Source: Helicobacter_F equorum
GTDB lineage: Bacteria > Campylobacterota > Campylobacteria > Campylobacterales > Helicobacteraceae
Direction: 5' to 3'
DNA length: 64,000 bases
NCBI RefSeq assembly: GCF_042649585.1
Contig: NZ_JBHRZM010000006.1
Span: 1 to 64,000, forward strand
The notes under the pieces were generated by a model. The model saw nothing but the letters and a program-made list of their open reading frames with translations. It was not told the origin of the DNA and did not search any database. Position numbers and translations under genes: made by a program. This document shows, in pieces, positions 8,490 through 17,301 of the stretch; the stretch's first letter is position 1; every line of letters begins with the position of its first letter.

Positions 8490-9479
8490 TTAATGCTTAA
8501 TATGAAGTTTTTTCTTGTATTCACGCACGACAGATTCAAACTTACTAAGAAAAAATGGATTTTGTCCATTCATGTATTCTACAAGCATAGAGAGTTGCTT
8601 TTGTGTGAGATGCGTAACTGCCTTGTAACATATTTCATTAAAGCCATCATCATCGTTATTATCCACACTCTCTTGAATTGCTTGAGAATATTTAAGAAAC
8701 ATTTTTTTATCTTGTTCCTCTTGTTCATTATGTTTAAGGATCTCCCGATACAATGCTTCAAGCTCTTCAAATGGCATTTCTTTTAAGTATTCTTTGGAAT
8801 ACAAACCTGTAAGTGCTCTTACTTTGGCGACAAGTTCGAGTTTTTGAGGTATGTTGTTGTAATAATCTCGATATACATCATACAGATTTGAAGGCATAAA
8901 ATCCTTAACTACCATAAGCTTCACGCGTGCCATTGTGAGAATCTGCTTACGTGTGGCGGGGTCTTTGAGCTTATCAATAGTTTGGTGCAAAAACTGCGTA
9001 TCATTACGACGCTTTTCATAAAACTCCTCAAGCACCTTAAATTCTTCCTTTGGCAAACCTTTTAATACTGCGGCTATTTGGGAAAGCAAAATTTCTTGAA
9101 AACTTCTATAAGCAATATGAGAAATTTTTTGCATCTTGTGCATAGGCATATCTTTGAGTGCTATAGCTAGTAAATCATTTGCTTCATTACAATCAAACTT
9201 CATATATCCCTCTTGCAGACATTCTATGAGTGCTATGACATCATTTGCACAATCTTTGAGATTTTGTTTAAACTCCGTAAGCTCATCAATATCGAATAAA
9301 ATGGAATTAGTCTTAATGCTTTTGTTATCATTAATGAGGTGAAAATATGATCCCAAAAGTTTTTTTGTAACTTCTTGATATATCTCTTGAATCTCTGTTG
9401 TTTCCATAGATTGTAGCGTATTTGAATCATAATCATGTCGTTTGAGAAATTCTATCATTCTATCACGACTAAGTGCCAT
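8490..9479 (-). CDS. Conserved Helicobacter protein of unknown function (folP-linked)
   Basis: This is a 329-residue, highly charged, mostly helical cytoplasmic protein without signal peptide or membrane segments. The C-terminus has lysine/glutamate-rich helices (SKFESVVREYKKKLH). No catalytic motif was recognised. Its ATG overlaps the folP stop as TAATG, so it is translationally coupled. In H. pylori, as I recall, the lysC-hobA-holB-folP run is followed by a hypothetical gene (HP1233), so this may be its counterpart. That comparison is from memory and untested. Confidence 0.78.
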   Translation of the reverse strand: MALSRDRMIEFLKRHDYDSNTLQSMETTEIQEIYQEVTKKLLGSYFHLINDNKSIKTNSILFDIDELTEFKQNLKDCANDVIALIECLQEGYMKFDCNEANDLLAIALKDMPMHKMQKISHIAYRSFQEILLSQIAAVLKGLPKEEFKVLEEFYEKRRNDTQFLHQTIDKLKDPATRKQILTMARVKLMVVKDFMPSNLYDVYRDYYNNIPQKLELVAKVRALTGLYSKEYLKEMPFEELEALYREILKHNEQEEQDKKMFLKYSQAIQESVDNNDDDGFNEICYKAVTHLTQKQLSMLVEYMNGQNPFFLSKFESVVREYKKKLHIKH

Positions 9480-10636
9480 TACAAGATTCCTTGTTGTAGT
9501 GTGCTATCTTGCAAGGCATAATAGACTTTAAGTATATCGCTATGTTCTTTGCTATCATGCACACGCAAAATATTTGCGCCATTTTGCACACCAATAAGAT
9601 GTAGTGCGAGCGTTGATGCAAGGCGTTCAGACACTGCTTTGCCTGTAATTTGTCCTAAAGTATTTTTTCGACTAGCACCAAGCAAAAGAGGATATCCAAA
9701 CCGCTTAAAATGCACAAGATGATTTACAAGTGCAAGATTTTGTGCGTCATTTTTGGCAAAGCCAAAACCCACATCTAAGATAATTTCCTTGCCTCCACTA
9801 TGTATAACCTCATCAATTTTTCGCTCAAAAAATGTATCAATCTCCCCCAAAAAATCATCATATTGCGTAAGTGTTTGCATAGTCTCTGGTGTGCCCCTTG
9901 AATGCATAATAATCGCAGTTGCACCAAATGCAGCATTGACCCGTGCCATATCAGGATCGCTAAACCCACTCACATCATTAATGATATTAAAACCATTTTT
10001 AAGCGCAAACTCTGCGGTTTTTGGGTTGTAGGTATCAATGCTAAATTGCGTCTTTTTATATAATTGCTTAGAATCTATTTCTGCACACACTTCGCCTAAG
10101 CGTGCTATTTCCTCACAAGATTCTATATTTTGACTACCTGGACGCGAACTTGCCGCACCTATATCGATATATGCCACACCTTCTTCTAAAAGCTCATAAA
10201 TACGCTCAATCGCTTCTTTGGAGCTTTTACGACTAGAAGCATAAAAACTATCTGGCGTAACATTGATAATCGCCATAATCTTGGTTTGTGTATCTAGGGG
10301 TGATTTGATGTGTGATTTAAGGTATGTAGCAAGATTTCTTAGCCCAAAATCTTGCGTAGAAAGCTTAGCAACAAGTCGCCTTAATTGAGATGCATTGGCA
10401 ATGAGTAAGCCGACTTTTTCTCCTTTATAGAGAATCTGCTCACGAGGTGTAGCATACTCTGCACCCACGCTTAGTGCTTCTTGTTTTACAATCGCACTTG
10501 CCACATAACCCAAATCGTGCAATACAAAATAATACATTTGCGCCTTTTGTGCCATAATCTTATACCCCACCTCATCAGCACCCACGCGTTTTAGCACATC
10601 TAATGCTCTTGAAGTAGCTATGCGTGTAACTTGCAT
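9479..10636 (-). CDS. folP: Dihydropteroate synthase with N-terminal extension
   Basis: Residues from about 115 onward form the DHPS TIM barrel: IMAIINVTPDSFYA, YIDIGAASSRPGS (pterin and pABA binding), IDTYNPKTAEFAL, NDVSGF, DVGFGFAKN, LLGASRKNTLG. The enzyme joins pABA to 6-hydroxymethyl-dihydropterin and is the sulphonamide target. The length of 385 exceeds the usual 280 because of a leading segment of about 110 residues, known in Helicobacter FolP and of unclear role. The start ATG overlaps the holB stop (TAATG). Confidence 0.94.
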   Translation of the reverse strand: MQVTRIATSRALDVLKRVGADEVGYKIMAQKAQMYYFVLHDLGYVASAIVKQEALSVGAEYATPREQILYKGEKVGLLIANASQLRRLVAKLSTQDFGLRNLATYLKSHIKSPLDTQTKIMAIINVTPDSFYASSRKSSKEAIERIYELLEEGVAYIDIGAASSRPGSQNIESCEEIARLGEVCAEIDSKQLYKKTQFSIDTYNPKTAEFALKNGFNIINDVSGFSDPDMARVNAAFGATAIIMHSRGTPETMQTLTQYDDFLGEIDTFFERKIDEVIHSGGKEIILDVGFGFAKNDAQNLALVNHLVHFKRFGYPLLLGASRKNTLGQITGKAVSERLASTLALHLIGVQNGANILRVHDSKEHSDILKVYYALQDSTLQQGIL

Positions 10637-11280
10637 TATCGCACTCCTCGTTGTTTTTTGTGAATCTTTAAAAGCAAGGGTAAAAAAATATAGCTCTCTT
10701 TGGTGTATGAATCTGCTAATACAATAGCCTCGTCAAAAGCCTCTAACTCGGTGCGATCCAAACAAATTGCACTTGCATGCACTGCAAAAAGCAAGGCTTG
10801 AATATGATCTTTTATCTCTTGGATACTACTATTTTGTCTATCACATTCTCGCAAAAACTCATAAATAGCAGAAAGTGTGAGCTTTTTTATATCAAGCTCA
10901 AAAATAGGAAGTGTCTTTTTACTCTTGTGCATATGGATATGCAAACGCGAAAGAATCGTGGGCAATAACGCATTTTTGCTTGGTGCAATAAGCACAAAAT
11001 GCATATTTTGTGGTGGCTCTTCAAGAATCTTGAGTAATGCATTTTGCGCTTCGATACTATAAGAAGGCGCTATAAGAATAAGAAATCGCTCCCTATCACT
11101 TGCAAGATAGCTTTGTGTAATCACTTCTCGCGCGTCATCTATGCGAAATTCAAGTTCCTTGCCTTTGCTATCTGTGGGATTAAAAATGACATAATCTCCT
11201 CTTTGTAGTGTCGCGGTGATATTATGCACAATCTCTTGAGGCTGTGCGCTAATATGCAACTCTCCAACAAAAAGTCCCAT
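10636..11280 (-). CDS. holB: DNA polymerase III delta' subunit (short epsilonproteobacterial form)
   Basis: This 214-residue protein aligns with the clamp-loader delta' fold around LILIAPSYSIEAQNALLKILEEPPQ and FVLIAPSKNALLPTILSRLH, the region around the SRC-like and sensor motifs. It is shorter than E. coli HolB (334), as is usual for the group. It lies between hobA and folP as in H. pylori. Its role is clamp-loader assembly at the replication fork. Confidence 0.87.
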   Translation of the reverse strand: MGLFVGELHISAQPQEIVHNITATLQRGDYVIFNPTDSKGKELEFRIDDAREVITQSYLASDRERFLILIAPSYSIEAQNALLKILEEPPQNMHFVLIAPSKNALLPTILSRLHIHMHKSKKTLPIFELDIKKLTLSAIYEFLRECDRQNSSIQEIKDHIQALLFAVHASAICLDRTELEAFDEAIVLADSYTKESYIFLPLLLKIHKKQRGVR

Positions 11281-11289
11281 GCCTAAACC

Positions 11290-11874
11290 CTATGAAAGCT
11301 CTAGAGAAATCTGCCCAAAGACAACGCCACACAGCGCCCTTTCAAACAAACGATAAAGCTGCAAAAGCTTATAATCAAGCAAATCATCAAGTGAGCTTAG
11401 CCTAATAGTTTTAGTAGGCATATCTTGCCCATCAATAAGCCACATAAATGGCTCATGCATTGCAGGAAAAAGCGCAAAATCCCCACGAATAGTCTTTTTA
11501 CCAATATACCAAAGCATATAATTCTTGGCAAAAGAATGCTCAAGCATTTTATTGATCGCACCAAAATGCCTATCAGGTGTGTTATTATAATTGAGATTCA
11601 TATCAATCATAAAACCTAAAGATTCAACCTCAAAAATAGGAAAAAATGGGCGTGTTTTGCTGGGAAGATTGATGTTTTGTGTGATATATTTGCTAAACCA
11701 TTGGCGTTGCGTATCAGTAAGCACCACCAAACTTCCGCCATGTAAAATATGCAAAAACACACGACGCAAAAGTGGGACAAGCCCTAATCTCTGCTCATGT
11801 AGCCAACCACTCATAATGCCTTTATTATCTTCTTGTATAATGGCTTCTTTGAGCCATACATCTAAACGCTCCAT
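11290..11874 (-). CDS. hobA: HobA, DnaA-binding initiator of replication
   Basis: This protein of about 194 residues matches the Helicobacter HobA pattern (LKEAIIQEDNKGIMSGWLHEQR near the start, HILHGGSLVVLTD, LSSLDDLLDYKLLQLYRLFE near the end). HobA binds DnaA domain I-II and helps load DnaA at oriC. It is structurally like DiaA/SIS proteins. The ATG at 11874 is preferred over the GTG at 11880 because AGGTGG sits four bases before it. Its position between lysC and holB is the conserved H. pylori order (HP1229-HP1231). Confidence 0.88.
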   Translation of the reverse strand: MERLDVWLKEAIIQEDNKGIMSGWLHEQRLGLVPLLRRVFLHILHGGSLVVLTDTQRQWFSKYITQNINLPSKTRPFFPIFEVESLGFMIDMNLNYNNTPDRHFGAINKMLEHSFAKNYMLWYIGKKTIRGDFALFPAMHEPFMWLIDGQDMPTKTIRLSSLDDLLDYKLLQLYRLFERALCGVVFGQISLELS

Positions 11875-11886
11875 TACCACCTAATC

Positions 11887-13095
11887 CTATTTATCAAGCG
11901 CATACACATCATGCAGTGTGCGGACGGCTAATTCGGCATATTTGATATTTACAATCATGGAGATTTTTATCTCACTTGTGGCAATCATCATAATATTAAT
12001 ATTTTCTTTTGCCATAGCCTTAAAAGCGGTGCTTGCCACACCACTATGAGATTTCATACCAACACCCACGATAGAAACTTTTGCAATATCGCAGTCATAC
12101 TCAATGCTTTGCACATCATTTTTGAAGCATTCAAGCACTTTTTTAGCAAGTTCTACTTCTGTTTGTGGGATAGTAAAATCAATATCTGTTTTGCCATCTC
12201 TACCAATGGTTTGCACAATCATATCCACATTGATATTTGCCTCTGCTAATGTGCTAAAAATCTCTGCTGCAATACCGGGTCTATCAAGTACATCAGCTAT
12301 GCTTACTCTAGCTTGATTCTTATCCAATGCCACACCACTTACGATGGGTTTTTCCATAATATCCTCCTCATCTGTTATCAATGTCCCTTCACTAGCCGAA
12401 AACGAACTACGTGACACAAGCTTTACTTTAAGTTTTTTTGCTAACTCCACAGAACGATTAAGTAGCACTTTTGCACCCATAGATGCTAACTCTAGCATTT
12501 CATCATAGCTAATCTTATCAATCTTTTTAGCTTTAGATTCTATGCGCGGATCGGTAGTGTAGATTCCATCAACATCGGTATAAATCTCACACAAATCCGC
12601 ATGCAAAGCACCAGCTAATGCAACCGCAGAGAGATCGCTACCACCACGCCCAAGCGTTGTAACCCCACCTTCTTCACTTATACCTTGAAACCCTGCAACT
12701 ACCGCGACATAGCCTTCTTGCAAAAGTTTTTGTATGTGATTGGTATCAATATATTTAATACGTGCTTTGGTGTGCATATTTTCTGTAACAATTCCTGCAC
12801 CACGCCCGCTTAAAGAAATTGCTTTTACCCCCTTAGATTCTAAAGCTATCGCTAAAAGTGCACTACTTACTCGTTCTCCAGAACTAAGAAGCATATCCAC
12901 TTCACGCGTATTTGGCAGAGGGGAAAAAAAATGTGCGTATTCTAAAAGCATATCTGTCTGCCCACTCATAGCAGAAACAACTACGACCAAACCGCATTCA
13001 TGATGATCTAGGGTTTGAATCACGCGTTGTGCGACATTCTCTATCCTTTCACACCCACCCATACTTGTGCCACCATATTTTTGCACAATTAACAT
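11887..13095 (-). CDS. lysC: Aspartate kinase
   Basis: This 402-residue monofunctional aspartokinase has the N-terminal kinase signature VQKYGGTSMG, GRGGSDLSAVALA and the aspartate-binding YTDVDGIYTTDPR. Two ACT domains follow (from about residue 260: VSIADVLDRPGIAAEIFSTLA and VSIVGVGMKSHSGVA) and bind feedback effectors. It makes aspartyl-phosphate for lysine, DAP, threonine and methionine. SD AAGGA lies six bases before the ATG. It is the first gene of the minus-strand operon reaching to xseA and perhaps galE. Confidence 0.95.
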   Translation of the reverse strand: MLIVQKYGGTSMGGCERIENVAQRVIQTLDHHECGLVVVVSAMSGQTDMLLEYAHFFSPLPNTREVDMLLSSGERVSSALLAIALESKGVKAISLSGRGAGIVTENMHTKARIKYIDTNHIQKLLQEGYVAVVAGFQGISEEGGVTTLGRGGSDLSAVALAGALHADLCEIYTDVDGIYTTDPRIESKAKKIDKISYDEMLELASMGAKVLLNRSVELAKKLKVKLVSRSSFSASEGTLITDEEDIMEKPIVSGVALDKNQARVSIADVLDRPGIAAEIFSTLAEANINVDMIVQTIGRDGKTDIDFTIPQTEVELAKKVLECFKNDVQSIEYDCDIAKVSIVGVGMKSHSGVASTAFKAMAKENINIMMIATSEIKISMIVNIKYAELAVRTLHDVYALDK

Positions 13096-13230
13096 TGTCT
13101 ATCCTTAACACAGAATTTAGATTCATTAGTATTTTTACCACTAGCAGTCAAAAAAAAGAAAACGTAATCATAAAATGAAAATGCTTAAAGTTTTAGTAAG
13201 TATTCCCTTGCACCAAAAATACAAACGCGT

Positions 13231-13236
13231 TACAAT
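13231..13236 (+). promoter_or_regulatory. Candidate -10 box for the small membrane protein
   Basis: GTTACAATG gives TACAAT, 32 bases before the ATG at 13269, in the divergent interval with lysC. Confidence 0.35.
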
Positions 13237-13268
13237 GCCAAATACACAATAAAACAAAAGGCAAGAGA

Positions 13269-13523
13269 ATGGATACAAAAAACAGGCACAGGCGATGTGG
13301 ATTTTGTGGCAAAATGCCATTAAATGGGATCAATATTTTATTCATCGTACTAATTTGTGTCATTTTGTATGTGTTTAATCACTTTGAAATGAAGCAATAC
13401 CGCGCACAAAAAACACAAGAAAAAGCACAACAACAAGCCAAAGCACAATTTGAAAAACTCAGCGATGAATGTTTTTTGCATAACAATCACCAATCTTGCG
13501 AGATTCTAAAAACTCTCCAATAG
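13269..13523 (+). CDS. Small single-pass membrane protein, unknown
   Basis: This 84-residue frame has a basic, cysteine-containing start (MDTKNRHRRCGFCGK), one strong membrane helix (about residues 18-38, ILFIVLICVILYV), then an alanine/glutamine-rich helix that looks coiled-coil (QKAQQQAKAQFEKL) and a cysteine pair near the end. AAGGCAAGAG precedes the ATG. No family is recognised. It lies upstream of flgI but is separated by the sigma54-type promoter, so it is probably not in that unit. Coding is likely but not certain. Confidence 0.6.
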   Translation: MDTKNRHRRCGFCGKMPLNGINILFIVLICVILYVFNHFEMKQYRAQKTQEKAQQQAKAQFEKLSDECFLHNNHQSCEILKTLQ

Positions 13524-13546
13524 CACAAAATATAAGCATACAAACT

Positions 13547-13566
13547 TTTGGAATCTTTTTTGCTTT
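13547..13566 (+). promoter_or_regulatory. Sigma54 (RpoN)-type promoter of flgI-flgJ-flgS
   Basis: GG at 13550-13551 and GC at 13562-13563 are separated by exactly ten bases, in the context TTTTGG...TTTGCTTTT. This fits the -24/-12 rule (TTGG-N10-GC). It is 59 bases before the flgI ATG. FlgS in this same unit is the kinase of the FlgS-FlgR system that activates sigma54 promoters. Confidence 0.6.
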
Positions 13567-13621
13567 TTCTCTCACAATGTGCATATACCCAAAGGACAGA
13601 GGAACATCTTAAGGAGATAGT

Positions 13622-14653
13622 ATGAAAAAATATCTTACGATTATATTTGGCTTTAGCGTAAGTTGCCTAAGTTTTGTATGGGCACAAAAAATTTCTGATC
13701 TCGCTCAAATCGTGGGTATTCGAGAAAACTCACTTGTGGGCTATGGACTTGTGATAGGACTAAATGGCACAGGGGATAAAAACGGCTCAAAATTTACCAT
13801 GCAAAGTGTGGCAAATATGCTAGAGAGTATGAATGTCAAGGTTTCGGCAAATGACATCAAGTCAAAAAATGTCGCAGCGGTAATGGTAACAGCAAATATG
13901 CCAGCTTTTGCAAGAGCGGGAGATAAAATTGATATACAAGTTTCTTCTATTGGTGATGCGAAATCTATCAATGGTGGAACTTTGGTGCTTACACCACTAA
14001 GTGCGGTTGATGGCAATATTTATGCTCTTGCTCAAGGTGCTATCACACTTGGTGAAAGCAATAACGCACTCTCTGGCACACTCATAAATGGAGCAACGAT
14101 TGAGCGTGAAGTAAGCTACAATATCTCTGCACAAGATTCTGCCACGCTTAGCCTCAAAAAATCCGATCTCCAAAATGCCGTAAAAATCCAACAAACACTC
14201 AATGAAACCTTTAATGCCAACGTTGCTCTTGCGCTAGATTCACGCACTATCAAACTCCAAAAACCACAACCTATGAATATGGTAGAGTTTCTCGCACTCG
14301 TAGAAGAAGTTGAGATTGATTATATACAAAAACAAAAAGTGATTATTGATGAAAAAAGTGGCACGATTGTAGCGGGATTAGGCATTACTATAGAGCCTAT
14401 TGTGGTAACGCATGGGGATTTGACGCTCAAAATTTCTGATGAGATTCAAAGTGATCCAGAAGCACTCAATATCGGTGATGATGTGAGTATCTCCAAAGCA
14501 CAAAGTGTCCTTGCTACCAATGGTAAAAAGCCTACAATCGCTAATGTGGTGCGTGCATTGCAAAAAATTGGTGCGAGTCCTAAAAATATCATCTCTATTC
14601 TTGAGACAATGAAAAAAAGTGGTGCAATTACTGCAGACATTGTGGTTATGTAA
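13622..14653 (+). CDS. flgI: Flagellar P-ring protein FlgI
   Basis: This 343-residue protein has a Sec signal peptide (about residues 1-21, ending near VWA) and FlgI hallmarks: GIRENSLVGYGLVIGLNGTGD, KNVAAVMVTANMPAFARAGDKIDI, SSIGDAKSINGGTL and GASPKNIISILETMKKSGAI at the end. It forms the periplasmic P ring around the flagellar rod. SD AAGGAG lies before the ATG. It is the first gene of flgI-flgJ-flgS (18- and 5-base gaps), behind a sigma54-type promoter. Confidence 0.96.
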   Translation: MKKYLTIIFGFSVSCLSFVWAQKISDLAQIVGIRENSLVGYGLVIGLNGTGDKNGSKFTMQSVANMLESMNVKVSANDIKSKNVAAVMVTANMPAFARAGDKIDIQVSSIGDAKSINGGTLVLTPLSAVDGNIYALAQGAITLGESNNALSGTLINGATIEREVSYNISAQDSATLSLKKSDLQNAVKIQQTLNETFNANVALALDSRTIKLQKPQPMNMVEFLALVEEVEIDYIQKQKVIIDEKSGTIVAGLGITIEPIVVTHGDLTLKISDEIQSDPEALNIGDDVSISKAQSVLATNGKKPTIANVVRALQKIGASPKNIISILETMKKSGAITADIVVM

Positions 14654-14671
14654 CTAGATTAAGGAGTAGCA

Positions 14672-15001
14672 ATGAATATATCAACGCAAAATGGTCTTAA
14701 TGCTTATGAGAATCTAAAAGGTAATGCGCTCTTAGAGAATCTCAAAAATCGTGTGAAATCATCTTCAATCCAAAAACTCCAACACGAAGAAGATAAAAAA
14801 CTTAGAGAACAAACAGATAATTTTGAAGCCTTGTTTTTGCAAATTATACTAAAAGACGCTATCAAAAACGAAAATCCACTCTACCCAAAACAACCTGGGA
14901 ACGATATTTACCACTCTATGTATATTGAAAATCTCGCACAAAATCTTAGCGGAAGTTTTGGATATAGTGAGCTTTTATTTAATTATCTCAAAGATTTATA
15001 A
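14672..15001 (+). CDS. flgJ: Rod-binding protein FlgJ (N-terminal domain only)
   Basis: This 109-residue protein carries just the FlgJ rod-binding region: REQTDNFEALFLQIILKDAIK and NDIYHSMYIENLAQNLSGSFGYSELLFNYL. The muramidase domain of enterobacterial FlgJ is absent, which is normal in epsilonproteobacteria. It probably scaffolds rod assembly. It lies between flgI and flgS, as HP0246-HP0245-HP0244 do in H. pylori. Confidence 0.8.
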   Translation: MNISTQNGLNAYENLKGNALLENLKNRVKSSSIQKLQHEEDKKLREQTDNFEALFLQIILKDAIKNENPLYPKQPGNDIYHSMYIENLAQNLSGSFGYSELLFNYLKDL

Positions 15002-15006
15002 AGATA

Positions 15007-16080
15007 ATGCCAAAAGATTTACAAGAAACATCACTCAAAGAGAGTTTGTTAAGCCATAACCTCATAGAAAGTCTTGATACCAACGATAAACAAAAGGTGC
15101 TAGATTCACTCCTAGAGCTTATCAAAGGCACTTACCAACTAGAAGAGGAGTTTAAAAGCCTCAAAAACCTCTATAATAATGTCTTAGAGCTCCTCCCTCA
15201 AGCTATTTGGGTGCTTGAAAAAGATGGTAAGTTATTTTATCAAAACAATCAAGCCTACGCAATGCCAGAGATTCTTGCACTTATTCAAACAAGCCTTAGT
15301 CTCTCTTGTATTAAAATAGGAGAAATCTATGAAAGTGAGCTAGAATACAATAACAACGCCTATATGTTTAAAATTAGCCTTTTGAGTGATAAAACCATCA
15401 TCACGGCATTTAATATCACAAACCAAAAACGCCAAGAACGCCTCGCGTCTATGGGGCAAGTTTCGGCACATTTAGCCCACGAGATTCGCAATCCCGTGGG
15501 ATCTATTTCTATTCTTACCTCTACACTACTTAAGCGCGGTGATTCAACAATCCAACCTATCGCTACTGAAATTAAAAAATCTATTTGGCGTATTGAGCGA
15601 CTTATCAACGCAACCCTCCTTTTTTCAAAGGGTATAAGTGTGAATAAAAAATTCCATACACTCCATGCCATAGAACAAGAATTAAAAGAATGTATTGCGC
15701 ATTACACATATGCCAAAGATATTGAATTTATCTTTAGACTTGCTTCACAATCTGAAGTGTTAATAGACTTTGATTTATTTAGTATTGTGTTGCAAAATTT
15801 TGTCTTTAACGCAATTGACGCAATTGAAGAAAGCGATGAAGAACAAGGAATTGTGGAAATATGGTTTAGTCAAGATTCTCAAAAAAGTGTCTTTTATATT
15901 CGCGATAATGGTAAAACTATCGAGGATAAAAATGTGCTTTTTGAGCCTTTTAAAAGCACTAAACTAAAGGGTAATGGTTTAGGTTTGGCACTTAGCCAAC
16001 AAATTGTCATAGCACACAATGGAAAGATCAACTTACAAGATAATGGAGAAAAAGTTTTTGAAATTGAAATTGCGCGTTAA
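15007..16080 (+). CDS. flgS: Flagellar sensor histidine kinase FlgS
   Basis: This 357-residue kinase has no membrane segment. It has a PAS-like middle (LPQAIWVLEKDGKLFYQNNQ), an H-box with His158 in AHLAHEIRNPVGS, and an ATPase core with N box (QNFVFNAIDAIEE), G1 (IRDNGK) and G2 (KGNGLGLAL). FlgS phosphorylates FlgR to turn on sigma54 flagellar genes (hook, minor flagellin) after export-apparatus assembly. The start ATG is 5 bases after flgJ, so it is coupled to structural genes. flgR is not in the window. Confidence 0.92.
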   Translation: MPKDLQETSLKESLLSHNLIESLDTNDKQKVLDSLLELIKGTYQLEEEFKSLKNLYNNVLELLPQAIWVLEKDGKLFYQNNQAYAMPEILALIQTSLSLSCIKIGEIYESELEYNNNAYMFKISLLSDKTIITAFNITNQKRQERLASMGQVSAHLAHEIRNPVGSISILTSTLLKRGDSTIQPIATEIKKSIWRIERLINATLLFSKGISVNKKFHTLHAIEQELKECIAHYTYAKDIEFIFRLASQSEVLIDFDLFSIVLQNFVFNAIDAIEESDEEQGIVEIWFSQDSQKSVFYIRDNGKTIEDKNVLFEPFKSTKLKGNGLGLALSQQIVIAHNGKINLQDNGEKVFEIEIAR

Positions 16081-16159
16081 ATTTCACACACAATCCACAA
16101 TTTATATCTACAATTCCCCCTACACTTTTAGGTGTATATCATTACATAAGGAGTAGTTT

Positions 16160-16558
16160 ATGAAAAAAATACTAGCACTAAGTTTAGCAGGAAGTTTTCT
16201 TGTGAGCGGTTTGCTTTTTGGAGAAGATTTTACAAAAAAAAGCAATAAAGATCTCATAAGTCTCGCTGGAAAAATAAAGCCCAAAGATGTTCCACAATAT
16301 AGATTAGAGATTGCTAAACGCATTGAGGATATGAGTGTCAAAGAAGCACGTGAATTTGAACAAAACATACGCGAACAAGCCCAAAAAGTCTATGATGGCA
16401 TGAAAGTCAAAGAATTTCGTGATTACAAACATGAAGTGCATAAGGCAGTAAAAGAGTTTTGTCACGAAAACAAAGAGGAATGCAAGCTTATTCATCCGCC
16501 AAAACCACACGAATTACACGATGATCGTGATGATAAGCCAAAACCACCTAGAAAATAA
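16160..16558 (+). CDS. Secreted DUF1104-like protein
   Basis: This 132-residue protein has a clear signal peptide (KKILALSLAGSFLVSGLLFG), a helical middle with lysine/glutamate-rich segments, two cysteines (CHENKEEC) and a charged, His/Asp/Pro-rich tail (HELHDDRDDKPKPPRK) that could bind metal. The pattern (SNKDLISLAGKIKPKDVPQYRLEI) resembles the small secreted DUF1104 family of Helicobacter; the assignment is from memory. SD AAGGAG precedes it. It sits 14 bases before a response regulator, so it may be the periplasmic partner or target of that two-component system. Confidence 0.75.
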   Translation: MKKILALSLAGSFLVSGLLFGEDFTKKSNKDLISLAGKIKPKDVPQYRLEIAKRIEDMSVKEAREFEQNIREQAQKVYDGMKVKEFRDYKHEVHKAVKEFCHENKEECKLIHPPKPHELHDDRDDKPKPPRK

Positions 16559-16572
16559 CGCCATATCGCGCT

Positions 16573-17301
16573 ATGTCTTCAACATATAACACCAAAAAAA
16601 ATGCCAATGGTGCTAAGGTTTTGCTCTTAGAAGATGATGGCGTATTGGCTGAAATCTTGTGTGAATTTTTGGAAAGTGAGGGGTTTAGTGTAGAATGGTG
16701 TCAAGATGCCTCAAGTGTGCTAAACCTCGCATACGAAAAGAATTTTGATATTTGGTTGCTTGATGTGAAGGTGCCCCTAGGAGATGATTTGAGTGCTTTC
16801 AAAGAACTTCCGGGTTTTGAAGTGCTAAAAACCTTACGCCAAGCAAATAAAAATACACCTTGTATTTTTCTCACTTCCCTTAATAGTGTGCAGGATTTGC
16901 AAATAGGATATAATGCAGGTTGTGATGATTTTTTACGCAAACCCTTTGAACTTGTAGAGCTAAGGCTTCGTATCCATACGTTGCTAAAACGATCTTTTGC
17001 GCATCGTAATACGCAAATGGAGGATTTTGGTAATGGTGTGAATTTTGATATCATCACCAAAACACTCTATAAAGATGGCAAGATTCTCTCTTTAACTAAC
17101 AAAGAAACCGCCTTACTTAATCTCCTTTTACAATACCCAAATACCTATATCTCGCAAGATCGGATTTTTGAAGAGCTTTGGGATATGGGACAAGAACCAA
17201 GTGAGCTTTCATTACGCGCATATATCAAAAACCTACGCAAACTTATCGGCAAAGATAAAATCTTAAATCAACACAACAAGGGATATTGCTATGTCCGCTA
17301 A
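16573..17301 (+). CDS. OmpR-family response regulator
   Basis: This 242-residue regulator has receiver-domain acidic residues Glu20-Asp21-Asp22, a probable phosphorylation site Asp64 (IWLLDVKVPLG) and Lys in FLRKPF. A winged-helix DNA-binding domain follows from about residue 155 (LTNKETALLNLLLQYPN, SLRAYIKNLRKLIG). An insertion after the phospho-Asp (GDDLSAFKELPG) is unusual. It overlaps the kinase gene by 11 bases. In layout it resembles the copper-responsive CrdRS pair of H. pylori, but this is a weak inference and the signal is unknown. Confidence 0.9.
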   Translation: MSSTYNTKKNANGAKVLLLEDDGVLAEILCEFLESEGFSVEWCQDASSVLNLAYEKNFDIWLLDVKVPLGDDLSAFKELPGFEVLKTLRQANKNTPCIFLTSLNSVQDLQIGYNAGCDDFLRKPFELVELRLRIHTLLKRSFAHRNTQMEDFGNGVNFDIITKTLYKDGKILSLTNKETALLNLLLQYPNTYISQDRIFEELWDMGQEPSELSLRAYIKNLRKLIGKDKILNQHNKGYCYVR

